This document shows positions 1 through 11,329 of a stretch of DNA of 64,000 nucleotides, one piece after another. Below the pieces are notes generated by a model, which was not told the origin of the DNA, made no database searches, and saw only the letters and a list, made by a program, of their open reading frames with translations. Each line of letters begins with the position of its first letter. Position 1 is the first letter of the stretch. Origin of the DNA: Salvator merianae (taxonomy: Eukaryota; Chordata; Lepidosauria; Squamata; Teiidae); the NCBI GenBank assembly GCA_003586115.2, contig QVOM02000116.1, positions 36,049,946 through 36,113,945 of the forward strand, read 5' to 3'. A program made the position numbers and the translations under genes.

Positions 1-1147
1 GGAATATGGCATTACATAGTTCTTCTCTCTTCCGCTCCTTCTTCTGGCTGGTTAAACTGTAACTGGCTCAAAGAAGGGATCCTGGTGAGATGGAATGGTT
101 TATGCTAGATGATAACAGCCCTTTAACTGCCCAGAATAGCTCACCTGGATGGACCCTTGTGGATGCAGTGGATATGGAGAAGCCTTTTTTGTTGCTGCCA
201 CCACCCCATGGTAGGCATAAGAATATGATCTTACCTGTGTTAGATCCACATTGCAATTTACTTCACATGAGTTCTAGCTCTCACCCCTCCTACTTCATTG
301 CATGCAGCTCCTCACTGTACTAAGGAGCCTTATGAGTTCTGCAGAATCTCTGAGAGCACTTGGGAGTGAACATGTTGATAACTCTACTTATCTCACAATT
401 CTGAAGTGAGACCAGAACCTCAACAGGAGCACTAGTCACATCAACCGTAAATTTCCCCAGAGCTGTCAGGAATCAGATTCTATAGGTCTCTGGGGGTGGG
501 CTGTGTCACCCCTGCTGTAGGAAACTGACACCATAAGACAAATTTCACCAGGAAATGATCCATCCATGACAATTGATTCACTACAAGACTGCCTACCAAC
601 AAATTATCATCCTTCCACTCTGTTGCAAAAATCAGGTCAAGAGTATGTTGTGTAACATGAGTTGGGCTGATGACATATTTAGACAGCCCAATAGTTTGTC
701 ATGGAAGCCATGAAGTCCTGAGGTGGACTACAAATAGTATCTACTGTGCAAGGGGGCTCCAATGCCACATTTGGGACAGCCTCTACCAGCTTAGACAAGG
801 AAGCTGTTGGGCAGCAGGGTGAATGATTCACCAATAGCAACCCCATTCTGTCTTTTTGGCCCAACACCAAAAACGGTCCCTCAAACCTAGTCATAAAACA
901 GATAGAGCACCTGGTGAGAGAGAGAGATTATTTGTGGACTACGGCAACTCCTGCACTTCGCCCCACAAACCTGGGCTGGTGCTGCACCAGGTATTCTGGG
1001 GGAAGAGTTGAATAAGTGCTGGACCTCCCAGCCCGCCCACCCAGTCTCTGTAAAACACACTAGGTCAGCCCTTTCATCCACGATTAAATCATAAATGAAT
1101 GATATCTGGTTTTGGACTATTCTTGCATTTAGGATCAGCAGCACCAA
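1..1147 (-). mobile_element. CR1/L2-group LINE ORF2, endonuclease part (decayed)
   Basis: Read on the minus strand, 1147 down to about 880 gives a peptide with NARIVQNQISFIYDLIVDE, which resembles the start of the apurinic endonuclease domain of squamate CR1/L2-group LINEs (N-A-R-S...LIHDLI family motif). It continues through LGQKDRMGLLLV and PTASLSKLVEAV at 894-679, then towards the linker before reverse transcriptase (a motif like RPRELFR near 68-256). Several stops and frameshifts break it, so it is a dead copy. The element runs off the left edge of the window. Assignment to L2 rather than CR1 is from memory of family motifs. Confidence 0.7.
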
Positions 1148-1985
1148 GCCTTCTGAAGGCTGAGAGGCAGAGTAGAAGGAGTGATAGCTTTAGTATGTCT
1201 AATACTCGTCTGAATTCAAGGGCATAGCCATGTTAGGCTGGATCAGTAAGTTCAAAGACTCCGTTGAACTCCTCCCTGCCTCCCATGGACATATATCCCC
1301 CTGACTTTTGGAACTAAAATGGGACCTTCGTGACTCTCCTCTGTTCTCTCTTATAGTTCCCTCCCCCACTGAAGATGATCTGCTTACTGAATCTCTGGTT
1401 CACCTAACCTCAACACAAGTAGCAATTATTGCAGGACATGTTTCTGTTCTTGTGTTTAAGTGGTGGTTTCTGGGCATCAAACCATAGCATTATATTAGGG
1501 ATGAGCATAATACTGTGACAATTATTGCTATTTGTTTCTTTTGGGGAGAAACCAAACAATTCCAACCAGCATGTTCACTACAGATCATTGAGATTTACCA
1601 TGACTAGCAAATGGAGCCATTGGACACACATAGAAGGTCCAACATGTAAAGAGCTTCTAAGAGCAGGCCTGAGAAATTTCTCTATCTAAAATCTTAAGGA
1701 ACTAACAACTGGGTTAGACAGACCATTGGTCTAAAGGTAGCTTTGGGTGCCTCCAGAGTGCAGGAGGCAATCCTGAGCTCTTTACTTCTCTCTACTAGCT
1801 CCTTATGTTATTGTTCCTGCTGAAAATACCTGTATGCACACACCCTCCCCCTTTCCTAGTGCTTGGTTTGCATATGGCTATTTGTGACAGGAACAATAAT
1901 GAAATTGGACAAGACTGTTATGGGAAATCCAGCATCATTACCAGATTTCTAGCAATAGCAATGTTTCTCAATATCGCCTCGATAT
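1148..1985. other. Intergenic, nothing recognised
   Basis: No splice-flanked coding exon, RNA gene or clear repeat is visible. The part nearest 1148 may be the 5' untranslated part of the adjacent LINE copy. Confidence 0.4.
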
Positions 1986-2044
1986 CCCTGGACTATATTG
2001 AGAATGCCACAGATACTTGTGGCATTCTCAATATAGTCCCAGGG
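1986..2044. repeat. Long near-perfect hairpin
   Basis: The arms at 1986-2011 and 2018-2044 are complementary over about 26 bp with a single bulged C in the right arm. The 6-base loop is gatact. A second small palindrome (atatcg/cgatat) lies just to the left. It could be a fold-back transposon remnant or a microRNA-like hairpin. I do not recognise a known microRNA. Confidence 0.8.
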
Positions 2045-2739
2045 GAATCATGGGGTTTAACCTGCCTCTGGAGGCACCCTTAATATGTTGATAACTGATG
2101 TGAATCAAGATACACAATACTTTACGAAAATAATGGCAGATTGCCCTATAAAAACAACTTGAACTTAGTTGTTCCTTCATCCTAATAAAAGAAGGAATTC
2201 TAATGAAATCTCCATTGTGTTTATTCACCTTTGTTCCTTTTGCTACGCTAACCAATTCGGAGCCAATTCAAAGACACTGCAGTTCCTAGTTCTGGCAGTT
2301 CTTTTACATACAAATATAGATACAGCGACATTCTTAAGATTCCCCAAATGTACTTTGTTGAACTTCCTGGAGAGAGAGAACGGAATAAGAATGTTTTCCT
2401 TGTGTCTGAACGGTGAATGTTTTTCATTATAGCAATTTCTCCCCTTGCAATCAGTAGTCCTGATGACCATCCATGAAAAAAATACACATCTGTTTTAAAT
2501 GGAAAGAGCTATGCCTGCTTCATATGTTGATCTGACAGATGCTTCTCTATGCATCAAGAACAGAAGCACATCTGGTGCCATTGTGGTGTCTGAAAGGCAA
2601 CCTAGCACACCACCAACAGCGTCTAGAATCTTCAACATAATACCTGTAGGTATATACCTATTTACCATGGCCTTGCATGACACCTGTAAAAGGACTTAAT
2701 GATATTTACTGTGTAGATCAGTAACAATGACAGGATCAA
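2045..2739. other. Intergenic, nothing recognised
   Basis: AT-rich sequence with only short chance reading frames and no recognised repeat. Confidence 0.4.
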
Positions 2740-3390
2740 CACAGCACCCTTATGGTGCCTTGAATATGCAGTGAGGGTGCAGTGTCTGTACAACATTGCA
2801 CAGCGTCCGCATGGACACCACATTCTTCCTCTGCTGTGCTGCCATAAGTGCTGTTATAGTGCTTTAGTGGCAGAGCTGTTTGAAGTGCTCTGAGTGCTCT
2901 TTGAACAGCTCTCTTGCACAGTGGCAGCCCTCCTGCGACTGCTGCTGACATTTGAGGGGACTTGTTAGTTCCCTTGGCAGCATTCTGTATTATAGAACAT
3001 GGGGCTATTTTCTCTGTTTATCTCATTACCTCAGATTCAAAGCCGGGGATTCCCTCGCTTTGAATCTGACAGTGGGGGCAGCCCCCCTTTTGAGATCAAA
3101 GCTGGACACTCTGGCTTTGACCACAATGGGTGGGAAGGGAGGGGGCAGCTGCCTCTCCTTCCCTCCCTAAGTGAGGTAGGGGAGGCAGACTTCTTAGCCC
3201 TTTGCACACAGGGAACACACTTCTTGGAAGACCCTTCCCTCGCTGCTGCCAGAGAAAAGATTATCTTTGATCTGACAGTGGAGGAGGAAGGTGGCATACA
3301 GACAGCACACTTCCACAGTAAAGAATAGCACCACTCTTTAATGCAAACGGGGGGGGGGGCAGTATGGTTGTAGTGGTTTCCACCCACTAT
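2740..3390. repeat. Hairpin-unit interspersed repeat, copy 1
   Basis: The region contains a perfect 13-bp stem at about 3031-3069 (arm tcagattcaaagc, 13-base loop). A second, weaker stem follows at about 3096-3121, and a third related segment (atctttgatctgacagtgg) lies near 3267. Each is followed by a similar 'ctgacagtgggggcag' spacer, so these are tandem stem-loop units. The same arrangement recurs, diverged, at about 50830-51560. A G9 run lies near 3350. Confidence 0.6.
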
Positions 3391-4648
3391 GAAGATCCTG
3401 CTAATGCTGTGAGTGATTTGGGAAGGAGATAATGAGCAACAAATGCAGGTTCTTGTTTTGGGTTATGAAAAGATTTGTAATTTTTATAGTCTAATCCATT
3501 GAGAGATAAATATTGTATTCTGCTACTCTAAGGAACTTGTGACAAGCTTGGATCATGGGAGTTGCCCTAGACAGCCTAGAAAATGCATAACATGGAATAA
3601 TACAGTTTGTGTGAACAGCTTACAATTCATTTAGTGAAGTACTTTGTGACCAAGCTTTTGAGTTGTGCTTTAGGAACTGTACAATTCACTATTGAAACAA
3701 GCCTGTCGTAAGTCATAAATAACTTGGGACCAGTTTATCAGAAGGGATACCTTCTTTCACATGTACTTCATGCTATATAAGATACACTGGCATATGAGTT
3801 TCACCTACAATTTGACAAGTAATATTTAGAAAAACTAAGTAAAAAAAAAATAGAATGCAGGGTGATTTTAGGAGAAATTAATTTGGAAAAAAAACCCTGA
3901 GTCTTATACCACAAAGAATCCAGTAATCTCTGAGATCTGCAGATAAGGTTTTCCTGGCTATGCTATTATTAGCAGTCGCCTGCTGTAAACTGGGAAAGGT
4001 CCTTTGCTGCTGTGGCATCCAGTTTATGGAATGTTTCCCCCTGCCATAAAACAGGTGCCGACTCTATTCAGATTTTGATACCTCTTTCAAAAATACTTGT
4101 AAATCCAGACATTTGCTGTTTGCTGATAATATTGCTTTGCTGCCTATAGATTTGTTTTTAATACATTGCTTTGTTTTTCTTGTGATCCAGCCCAGGAGTT
4201 TTAGTGCATAATAGTATAAAAATCTTCTAATTTTTTTTTTTTTAAAGCTTTGCAAATAAAAGCATTTATAACCTCAAGTCTCAGGCACCTAAAAGTCTTA
4301 GCCAACACCCTAAAAAAGACAACAAACCCCAAACAGGAACACCCTAAGTCACTAAGTATCAGTCATACTTTATTAAACACCTAAATCTTTTCCACTTACC
4401 AAACATGATATTACACATTATGAAGATAATTGAAATATTTAGAATTATTTCTAATACATAGCCATGTGAACAATCAGAACAAAAATAACTGATATTTATT
4501 TGAAAAAAATAGATTTAAAAAATTAAAAAACTTTCAAAATACACAATATGCTAAACTTCTAAATTAATTTCCTACAGCAGAATAGCTATTTTTTGCTTGT
4601 TACTAAAAACTTTGTTTTCACAGGAAAAATATACTTCTAATGATGATC
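3391..4648. other. 3' flank / 3' UTR side of ENKUR
   Basis: AT-rich sequence downstream of the minus-strand ENKUR stop codon. It contains candidate polyadenylation signals (listed separately). No further exon is seen. In human the next gene on this side is PRTFDC1, and no part of it is recognisable here. Confidence 0.5.
4369..4374 (-). terminator. Candidate ENKUR poly(A) signal
   Basis: AATAAA on the minus strand, about 275 bases beyond the ENKUR stop codon. A second AATAAA lies at 4495-4500 (about 150 bases beyond the stop). Either or both could end the transcript. This is inferred from motif and position only. Confidence 0.4.
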
Positions 4649-4822
4649 TCATTTGTTTGCAATATAAATAATCTTGTGTTTCTCAATCGTGTGAATGTCA
4701 TGTTCCAACTGCTTCATCTGTGTTTCCAACTTTTCTTTATGAAGCTTCTTTGGTAATGTATCTATTTCTACCGAGAGACTTTGGAATGCATGATGTACTT
4801 CTTCCCAGTTCTTCTTGAGACC
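4649..4822 (-). CDS. ENKUR: ENKUR coding exon 5 and stop
   Basis: Residues 198-254: GLKKNWEEVHHAFQSLSVEI, a Lys/Glu-rich helix with MKQLEHDIHTIEKHK, and the terminal IIYIANK before TGA. This C-terminal block is the most recognisable part of vertebrate enkurin. Confidence 0.95.
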   Translation of the reverse strand, partial: GLKKNWEEVHHAFQSLSVEIDTLPKKLHKEKLETQMKQLEHDIHTIEKHKIIYIANK

Positions 4823-7800
4823 CTATTTGGAATTTATGAAAAAGGAGTGATGTGAAAAACCAAATATAAATGCACTCGCTGCAAGCAAACCCAAATCCCT
4901 GAAATTGAAGGCTAATTTTCCCTTCCAATGAGATCACTGGGAAAGGTAACAGGTACATATCTTAACCCAACTCCATCTTCCTCCCATTGGATTACATCTC
5001 TGGCTGCACTAAATACAGGCTTTAGAGTTACCCAGATTAGACTAAATGGGCTTTGCTCCTGCATAGATGTGTCTTACCCTAATAAAATAATACTATATAT
5101 ACTTCCCTGGGTTTTCTCAGTACTGGTAACTTGTCCACTGCTAGCTTTCATCACAGATGCAGCTGGCTTTCATTACAGATGCAGCTTGCCCATTGTGTTG
5201 CGTTTAATCTCTGCATAAAGCTGCTGCTAAGACTGCTAGGAACTGCTGATCGTTTGGGGAACTCAAGGTTATACTGATCTGAGCATAGCATGGGTTATGG
5301 GAACAAAGTGGGGATAAAATGCGTAATATATGCTCTGGGTTGCACTAGACTCTTTGTAATCTGTTATTGAATAAAGCTTGATTGTATGGTTCAGCTACTC
5401 TTTGTCTGTATTCCTTGGATGGGACCTGGGGTTTGAGGCCTTCTGAAAATAGTGACAAGAGAAGACTTGGATGCATTTGTTATGGATAGCCCTTCTGCCC
5501 AGGGCTGTTAGAGTGGCAACCACCCTTATCAGGCTCTGAACAGCAACTGTAGCAGCATCTATACCATCCAGTTTCCATTCTTCTGTGATGTGCCCACCAA
5601 CATGGATCTGAGAGTGCGATGACCTCAAATCTCCCTTTTCAAATGGACATTGTAACACTCTAAACTGCTTCGTATTTCTGTCTAGTAAACTGACTTGATC
5701 AGTCCTATGTACAACTATTCTAGAGCTCCATCTAGTGAAATTTAGCAATCCAAATTGAAATGACAATATCTGTATGACATCCTCCCATTTTGTTTTGTAT
5801 CAGTAGAAGCTGTCTTTTATTTCTGAGATGATGCAGGTGCAATCAACCTACGTACCTCAAGAAGAGTTTCCCTCTCTTCATCTGAGAGCCGTTTCATGGC
5901 TTTCTGTCGGAGAGTTTCCTTGATGTAAGCATCATACTCTTCCTGTGCTCTCTGTACTTCCTCATTCCGCTTAGTTACATACTTTGGAATAAGGCCATAT
6001 TCCTGCAAGAACAATACACCTTACAGCTATCATTAAATACAATAAAAATATTCATTTTAAATCAAAGAAATTATCTGTTAGATTGGATCCAATTCCAGGT
6101 ATAGACAATATAGCCTGCTTTTCAGCCCTATCATTTCTATAACTACTTTTAAAACATACCTTTTTCTTGAGATATTTTGGAATAAGTCCTGAAGGTTCAA
6201 GGATAAATTTATCCCCTTGCCGCCTGTCGACACAAATGGGCACAGGTTTCTTCGGCACGCCCATGATAACATTTGCTGCATTTGAGTTGATGAAATTCTT
6301 TTTACTGTGAACTCCCATAACTGGATGATCTGTTCTTTTCGGCACAGTTAATTCTAATTTTTTCTTACGTTGTGGTTTTCCTTTTTTTTAAAAAAAAAAA
6401 AAGAATAAAAAGCCACAAGAGAAAAGTAATTAACAAGTTGCCAGTATTTTAGATTTAACTTAAATCAATTTGAAAACAACAAATTTTTGCTTTGCAGTAG
6501 GTCACAACAGCACCAATGGAGCTGCCTGTTTTTCTTCCTGCACCTTTGGTTTTCTCTGCTGCTCCTTGTTGTCCCCAAGCCCCACCCAGCCCACTGCACA
6601 TCATAAACCCCTTTTATTGGGAATGGCATGTATAACAAAGGATGTGCAATAAGGGAAATGTGGCACCCTGCCAAGAAAGTAGGTGAGTTGCCATGGACTT
6701 CCGGAAAGCCTGTATAATACAGTGACTAGGGACTCAGGCTAAACCCAGGAGTCCCTGGATTTGAATTTCCAGTGGTTATAGCTCAGTGGTAGAACAGACT
6801 GCCTGGAAAGCAGAAGGTTACCAGTTCAACACCCAGCCTCTTCCTAGAAGTAAGCAATGACCAACCACTTCTGTGTCTCTGCCAAGAAAACTGCATAAAG
6901 GTGCCTATGGAGATGCCCGTGCAGTCAACCAGGAGTCAGCCACAACTTGGTGGTACCCAATATAACATAGAAGCATACTTGATGACCTTAGCTGGTCACT
7001 GCCTCTTTGCCTAATCTACCTCACAGGGTTAGAAATACACAAAACCTTAAAAAAACAATATTAAAACATACAAAATACAAAGATGAAAAAATATAAAATA
7101 TATAAAACTCAAAAAAGAGACTGTCTAAAGAGGAATGCCAGGGTGATTTTTTTTCAGCTGTCTTCTAAAACTAATTAGGGTGGAGGCTTGTCTTTCAGTG
7201 AGTTGGAAGTTTATTATGCAAGACTGGGGCCACTACAGAGAAAGCTTGCTTATGAGCACCTGCACCTGCATCATTTTGGGTGAGTGGAACTGTCAGTAAT
7301 CCTGCTTTGGGTGCCCTCAGATTCTGACATGGCTGGTATGAGTTAAGGTAATCTTTCAGGCATCCAGATAGATTTAAATATTGCTTATAATCTGGGAAGA
7401 CAGATCTGATAAAACAGAACAAGTTAAAAGAACAATCAATAGAATACAGCATAAGACCTTTCCCCCTCTTCCTTGATCTGAGCAAAACTGGAAAAGAATT
7501 CAGTTTGGCCTAAGACCTTCATCCCATATAATGCCAGTATAGCACAATCATCAGAATATTAGACTTGAGTAGGCAGGCATGATTAAACCACCACTCTGTA
7601 ATGGTTTTAAGGAGTAACTCAGGTCAGACATCTAAGAGCAGCAGAGAAAATAAAAATGGAGCGGGGGGGAATTAACCTGAACATTAACCAAAGCACTTCA
7701 GATTACAGACAAGATAAAAATGAAACAGACAAATAAGAAGAAAATGTTATTCCTGTACCTCAGCTCCTGATTATCTGTCATAGGTACTACTTTACATACA

Positions 7801-10167
7801 CGCCCCATATTTTCTACTAGAAGTGAGACCTTAATTGCTGTGGCCCCAAGTCTTTGGAATAATATCTTGGCAGCACTGAAGGAGTTCTTCAGTTTGCTTT
7901 TAACAGGAACTACAAATGTTTCTTTTTTGAGGAGACATTAGCAATTTCTCCTGAGATGGTTTTAAACTGTTGAGCTTTTGTTTTGCGTTTATCAATAACT
8001 ACCTGCTGTGCCTAATTTTAAAGGAAGTCTCTCCCTTGGTTCACCCATTCTTAAATACATTCACACAAATACATACTTCCAAAGCCTTCGGTTTTCATCC
8101 CTCCATGCTGCCTTCCAAACACTTCTACCAGCTCCTTCCACCCCTGTGGCTGACTTTTGCCATCCATTCTTCCTGGCCCACTGCCGCCTCCTTGCTTTCT
8201 TCATTTTCACAGTGCCCAAGTGGGAAATGTTTAGTGGTCACTTGAGCAAAGCAGGACCTGCAAACACTCAGATGACCATGAATTCCCCACTGAATTATAG
8301 GTATAATGATTTTTATCTGCTTCTGGCAGTAGCAATGCTCTCTTGTTTCAAAGAGAAGCAAAATAAATAATACAAATGCAAAATCAAAAGAAAAATCCCT
8401 TCCTAGATCCTTCTTACAATACAAACATACTCTCTGGTAATTTTGGTTCCTTTGAATGTTTCTGAAGGAAGTCCTGTGGAGAGGGCACCTGGACTTTGGG
8501 TGGTCCTATGGTTTTCCACTGTGCTTTACTTTGTTCTATTGTTCGTTTCACATATGGTTTAAATGCTGAAACGTATCTTTAAGGAAGAAAAGAAATATAA
8601 AACAAATAGTTAACATAAAAAAGAGGTTGCGGATTACTTGTTCCAAAAACTATTATCCTCTAAATGCCAGTGCTCTAAAATCAAGATTTTCAGTCAAGCA
8701 GAATTATTCTGATTTGTACTTGAAAACAGTAATTTTTTTGTGAAATCTGCTGAAAAGGTGTTGGTTCAGTTCTTTGAACAGCAAGGTGTTCAGTTCTTCT
8801 GAATACCTTTAAATCATGAAGGACCAGGATGTGTTTGCTTGGTTCGTTAGAACATCCCTTTGTTTGGTTTGAATTCGAACTCTGTTTTCAGATAGGTTGC
8901 TCAGTTCAAACTCAAATTTTTTGAACACTCCATTTCAATTTGAACCAATTTGAAGCTGAAACAGTTCGGCGCATCTCTAGTATCTATTGCTACTTCCAGT
9001 TGCAGTAGGAAGAGGCCAAGGAAGGCAGGGCCTTGACAGCGGTTGCACCCTATTGGATGAGCAGGTGTGTCTGTTAGGGGAGAGTGTGGATGGCTTGGGA
9101 GGCAAGAGGGCAATCAGAGGAGTGGGAGTTATTTAGGCACACACTCACCCAGTGCAGCCACTGGCTCCTTGCCAAGGACAAAAGTAGTAGTAGGAGAACC
9201 AAGACAAGGCCTTGGTGGCAGCTGCAACCCACTGGGCAAGTGGGTGCCTCTGTTCCTTCAGAGCTTGAGGCTCTGGGGCTTTAGTGGAGCCCTTGGAGAC
9301 AGACTCACCTGTGTGGTCAGGTGTCATTCTCTCTCCTCACCTTTGCTGGACATCAGAAGCAAGTGGCATAAAGGCATCGAGGATAGCTCCTTGGCTTGGG
9401 GGCTAACCATTCCTTTCGCCTCTGAGCCTTGGCACAGAAAGCCAGTGATCCATCTGGCTCATGGTAAGAGCTGGCCATGTATGTCACAAAGATACTGAGA
9501 AGGATCCCAAACAAGCTAAAATTTCCCCCAAAATTCTCAAATCGAAACAAAATTTACCAGCCTGCTTATCTAATAGTCACACGAAAGAAATACACAGTCA
9601 CTTAGTTTTGTTTTTTTTAAGGAGGAATCTGGTTGAAAGTTGCAGTAAGTAGAATTTAAAATATGGCCTGAGTAGCTATATACTTGTACATAAGACAGCC
9701 CAACTCTATACATGCCTATTGCAGCTATTCTTCTAAAAGCTTCTACTCCCAAATCAGCACACTTCTTCTTCTTTACAGGCTTTTATTGTGTTTGTACATG
9801 AAATTAAGTGCAGAGATAGACACAATATAGTTATACTTTACATATAAAGAATCCATATTGTGGGTGTCCCACAGGTCAGCAACATTAATTCCTTTTGTCA
9901 GACAGACTGAGAATATTTTTTTCCAGTCAATGATATACTCTCCTTTTAAAGGCTATTGTGCAAAGGAAAATGTGACATTAATTTTCATTTAATCTAAAAT
10001 TATTGTTAAGTATCATGTAAGAATTCATTCATGGCAAGAGTAAAAGCTTTGTCCAAACAGTTTTTAAAGTATATAGTCTTACCCCCATACCTAGGTGCTT
10101 TGAAAGTCTTCTCTGTAATCTGAGGTAGAAGATTGTAAATGCTTTCCTCCATGCACAGGGCTGCCAT
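4649..10167 (-). CDS. ENKUR: ENKUR, enkurin (five coding exons)
   Basis: Enkurin is a protein of motile cilia and sperm flagella. It was described as an adaptor that binds TRPC channels and calmodulin, and later placed as a microtubule inner protein of axonemal doublets. Minus-strand coding exons at 10167-10091, 8576-8431, 6380-6160, 6002-5856 and 4822-4649 are 77, 146, 221, 147 and 174 nt. Together they give 765 nt: 254 residues plus stop, against about 256 in human. All junctions have AG/GT borders and matching phases (AG|A, A|GA, then two phase-0 junctions). The C-terminal enkurin domain spans roughly residues 149-230 (YGLIPKYVTKRNEE..., KRLSDEERE, GLKKNWEEVH). The central part has the PVMGV and ANVIMGVPKKP motifs. 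The start was chosen because of its strong context (gaagATGG). A second in-frame ATG at 10152 would remove five residues. Introns carry SINE and LINE insertions. No disabling change is seen. Confidence 0.95.
5856..6002 (-). CDS. ENKUR: ENKUR coding exon 4
   Basis: Residues 149-197, the first half of the enkurin domain. It is highly charged and probably helical (KRNEEVQRAQEEYDAY, KAMKRLSDEERETLLE). It is flanked by ttcttgcag and gtacgt. Confidence 0.95.
6160..6380 (-). CDS. ENKUR: ENKUR coding exon 3
   Basis: Residues 76-148: basic KPQRKKKLELTVPKRTDHP, then PVMGVHSKKNFINSNAA, the proline/lysine-rich MGVPKKPVPI, and EPSGLIPKYLKKK. The donor is gtatgt. The acceptor lies after a T-rich tract interrupted by an A run, so its exact base is slightly less certain, but the phase fits only the chosen site. 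Confidence 0.9.
6765..6990 (+). mobile_element. tRNA-derived squamate SINE with BovB-like tail
   Basis: Starts with a tRNA-like head: A-box-like tatagctcagtggtagaac, and B-box-like ggttaccagttcaacacc. The body (ccaagaaaactgcataaagg) and a tail resembling the 3' end of BovB LINEs (gtcaaccaggagtcagccac) follow. It lies in ENKUR intron 2. Very similar copies are at 39768-39970 and, inverted, at 50215-50422. Confidence 0.8.
7000..7500 (-). mobile_element. CR1/L2-group LINE 3' end
   Basis: On the minus strand, 7500-7195 encodes a broken C-terminal reverse-transcriptase tail with the pattern LRAPKAGLLTVP...AFSVVAPVLHNKLP, matching the family LRS-LL-P...AFSVVAPRLWNSLP pattern. A short SINE-like piece (ctacctcacagggtt) lies near 7015-7035. 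Confidence 0.6.
7780..7930 (+). mobile_element. CR1/L2-group LINE 3' fragment
   Basis: The plus-strand reading gives EVRPLIAVAPSLWNN followed by a short hydrophobic tail. This matches the same C-terminal LINE motif (VAP-LWN) in the opposite orientation to the neighbouring copy. Confidence 0.5.
8431..8576 (-). CDS. ENKUR: ENKUR coding exon 2
   Basis: Residues 27-74, beginning YVSAFKPYVKRTIEQSKAQW and containing the conserved VPSPQDFLQKHSKE block. The acceptor is ttccttaaag and the donor is gtatgt. It enters with one base of the split Arg codon and leaves with one base of the next. Confidence 0.92.
8740..8984. mobile_element. hAT-like non-autonomous element, one end visible
   Basis: Ends in gcgcatctctag, the same kind of terminus as the intact element at 51628-51977. 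The interior is rich in gttcag/gaac and ttgaa/ttcaa steps. The matching left end was not found, so it is truncated or too diverged. Confidence 0.4.
8985..10090. other. ENKUR intron 1, remainder
   Basis: No recognised repeat or extra exon. Reading frames here lack splice context. Confidence 0.4.
10091..10167 (-). CDS. ENKUR: ENKUR coding exon 1
   Basis: Encodes MAALCMEESIYNLLPQ... through the split Arg codon at residue 26 (AG|gtatgg donor). A plausible splice acceptor (ccctatcag) ends at 10175, only 7 bases before the ATG. The 5' UTR therefore probably continues in an upstream exon near the CpG-rich promoter. Confidence 0.85.
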
Positions 10168-10325
10168 CTTCACACTGATAGGGTCCACAGATAATGTAAA
10201 CAGTTGAACTATTACATGACCTGCCTGCCACATTTTTATACAGACACAGTTTGCTTTGTCTGTCACTCTTTCTCATTCTTCCAAAGGCTCGCTTTGTTTT
10301 CCCTTTCTGTGTTTACGCTCTACAT

Positions 10326-10468
10326 CAGAGGTGCTCAAACTGCAGGCCTCCAGATGTCCCTCACAGTTTCTCCTAGAATTCAACGTCCAGTAAGCATGAA
10401 ATGCTAGGAGTTGAATGCTAAGGGCTGTAGTTCAGGAATATCCAGAAGGCTGCAGGTAGGCATACCTG
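10326..10468. mobile_element. Short hAT-type MITE with 8-bp target duplication
   Basis: A 143-bp element starts cagaggtgctc and ends gcatacctg. It is flanked on both sides by the identical 8-mer ctctacat (10318-10325 and 10469-10476). The CAG-type termini and 8-bp duplication are typical of hAT elements. Confidence 0.75.
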
Positions 10469-11329
10469 CTCTACATCATTTGATTTCATTCATCTTTTGC
10501 AGACCAAGAGTGAACAGCTCCTTCTCTGCTACTCTCAGCCTCCATTTCAGGTTTGTAAAGATGACTTTACCCTGTTATGACATATAGCAAGAAGTCTCAA
10601 GCTATAGACCAAGGATACCCATCAATATCCAGTCTGGTGGTCTGCAGTGTCCGGGAGTGTCTGCAGATGTTCCCGAATGCTACTAGCTGTGGATGGCTAA
10701 AACACTGCTCCTGGTCAGCAGTGTTTGCATCTGCTTAGGGTGCAAATGCTGCGAAGCCGCAGGCGGCTGCAGCTGTACAATCGTGTGCTGCATCCTGCTC
10801 CCCATGGCAACGGATGGATGTTTCCACAGCCGCTGTCATGGCAATCAGGCATATATTTGCACTGCAAGTGTTGGGGGTCCGGTGCAGGGCCATTCTAGCA
10901 CTTGCGTATGAATGGCCACCACACTGCTGGGTCTTGAGCAACTTAGAGTGGTATAATTATATGATTCTAACCTGGTCAGTGTGAAAAGACCCTAAGACTG
11001 GCTGCTGCTGTTGTTGTGGCTACAACACTAAAGGATGATTCTGACTCTGACTGAAACTGATTTACTGGATGTTTTACCAAAAGCCTGTATTAGATTCTTA
11101 TGTTGCACTAGTTTTAATGACCTTGGTGCAACAAAGTTACTTAAATTAACAGATACAGAATAAATTCATTAAACTATCAACAAAAACCTCCAGCAATAAT
11201 TAATCCTGAATCAAATATTACCTTATTTTAATAAGGCTATCATTATATCACAACAGACTGTTGTACAGATAAAATTAAAAGAAGCTGCAAAGAGGAAGAG
11301 AACTACCTAACCCATCCTGACTAATTTAA

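Noticed and set aside
1..4600. PRTFDC1 exons expected next to ENKUR by human gene order
   Set aside because: No matching coding segment with splice borders is seen, so that gene presumably starts to the left of the window.
6780..6850. tRNA gene
   Set aside because: A- and B-box-like motifs are present but no cloverleaf forms, and the sequence runs into a SINE body and BovB-like tail. The same holds for 39780, 50400, 52600 and 63890.
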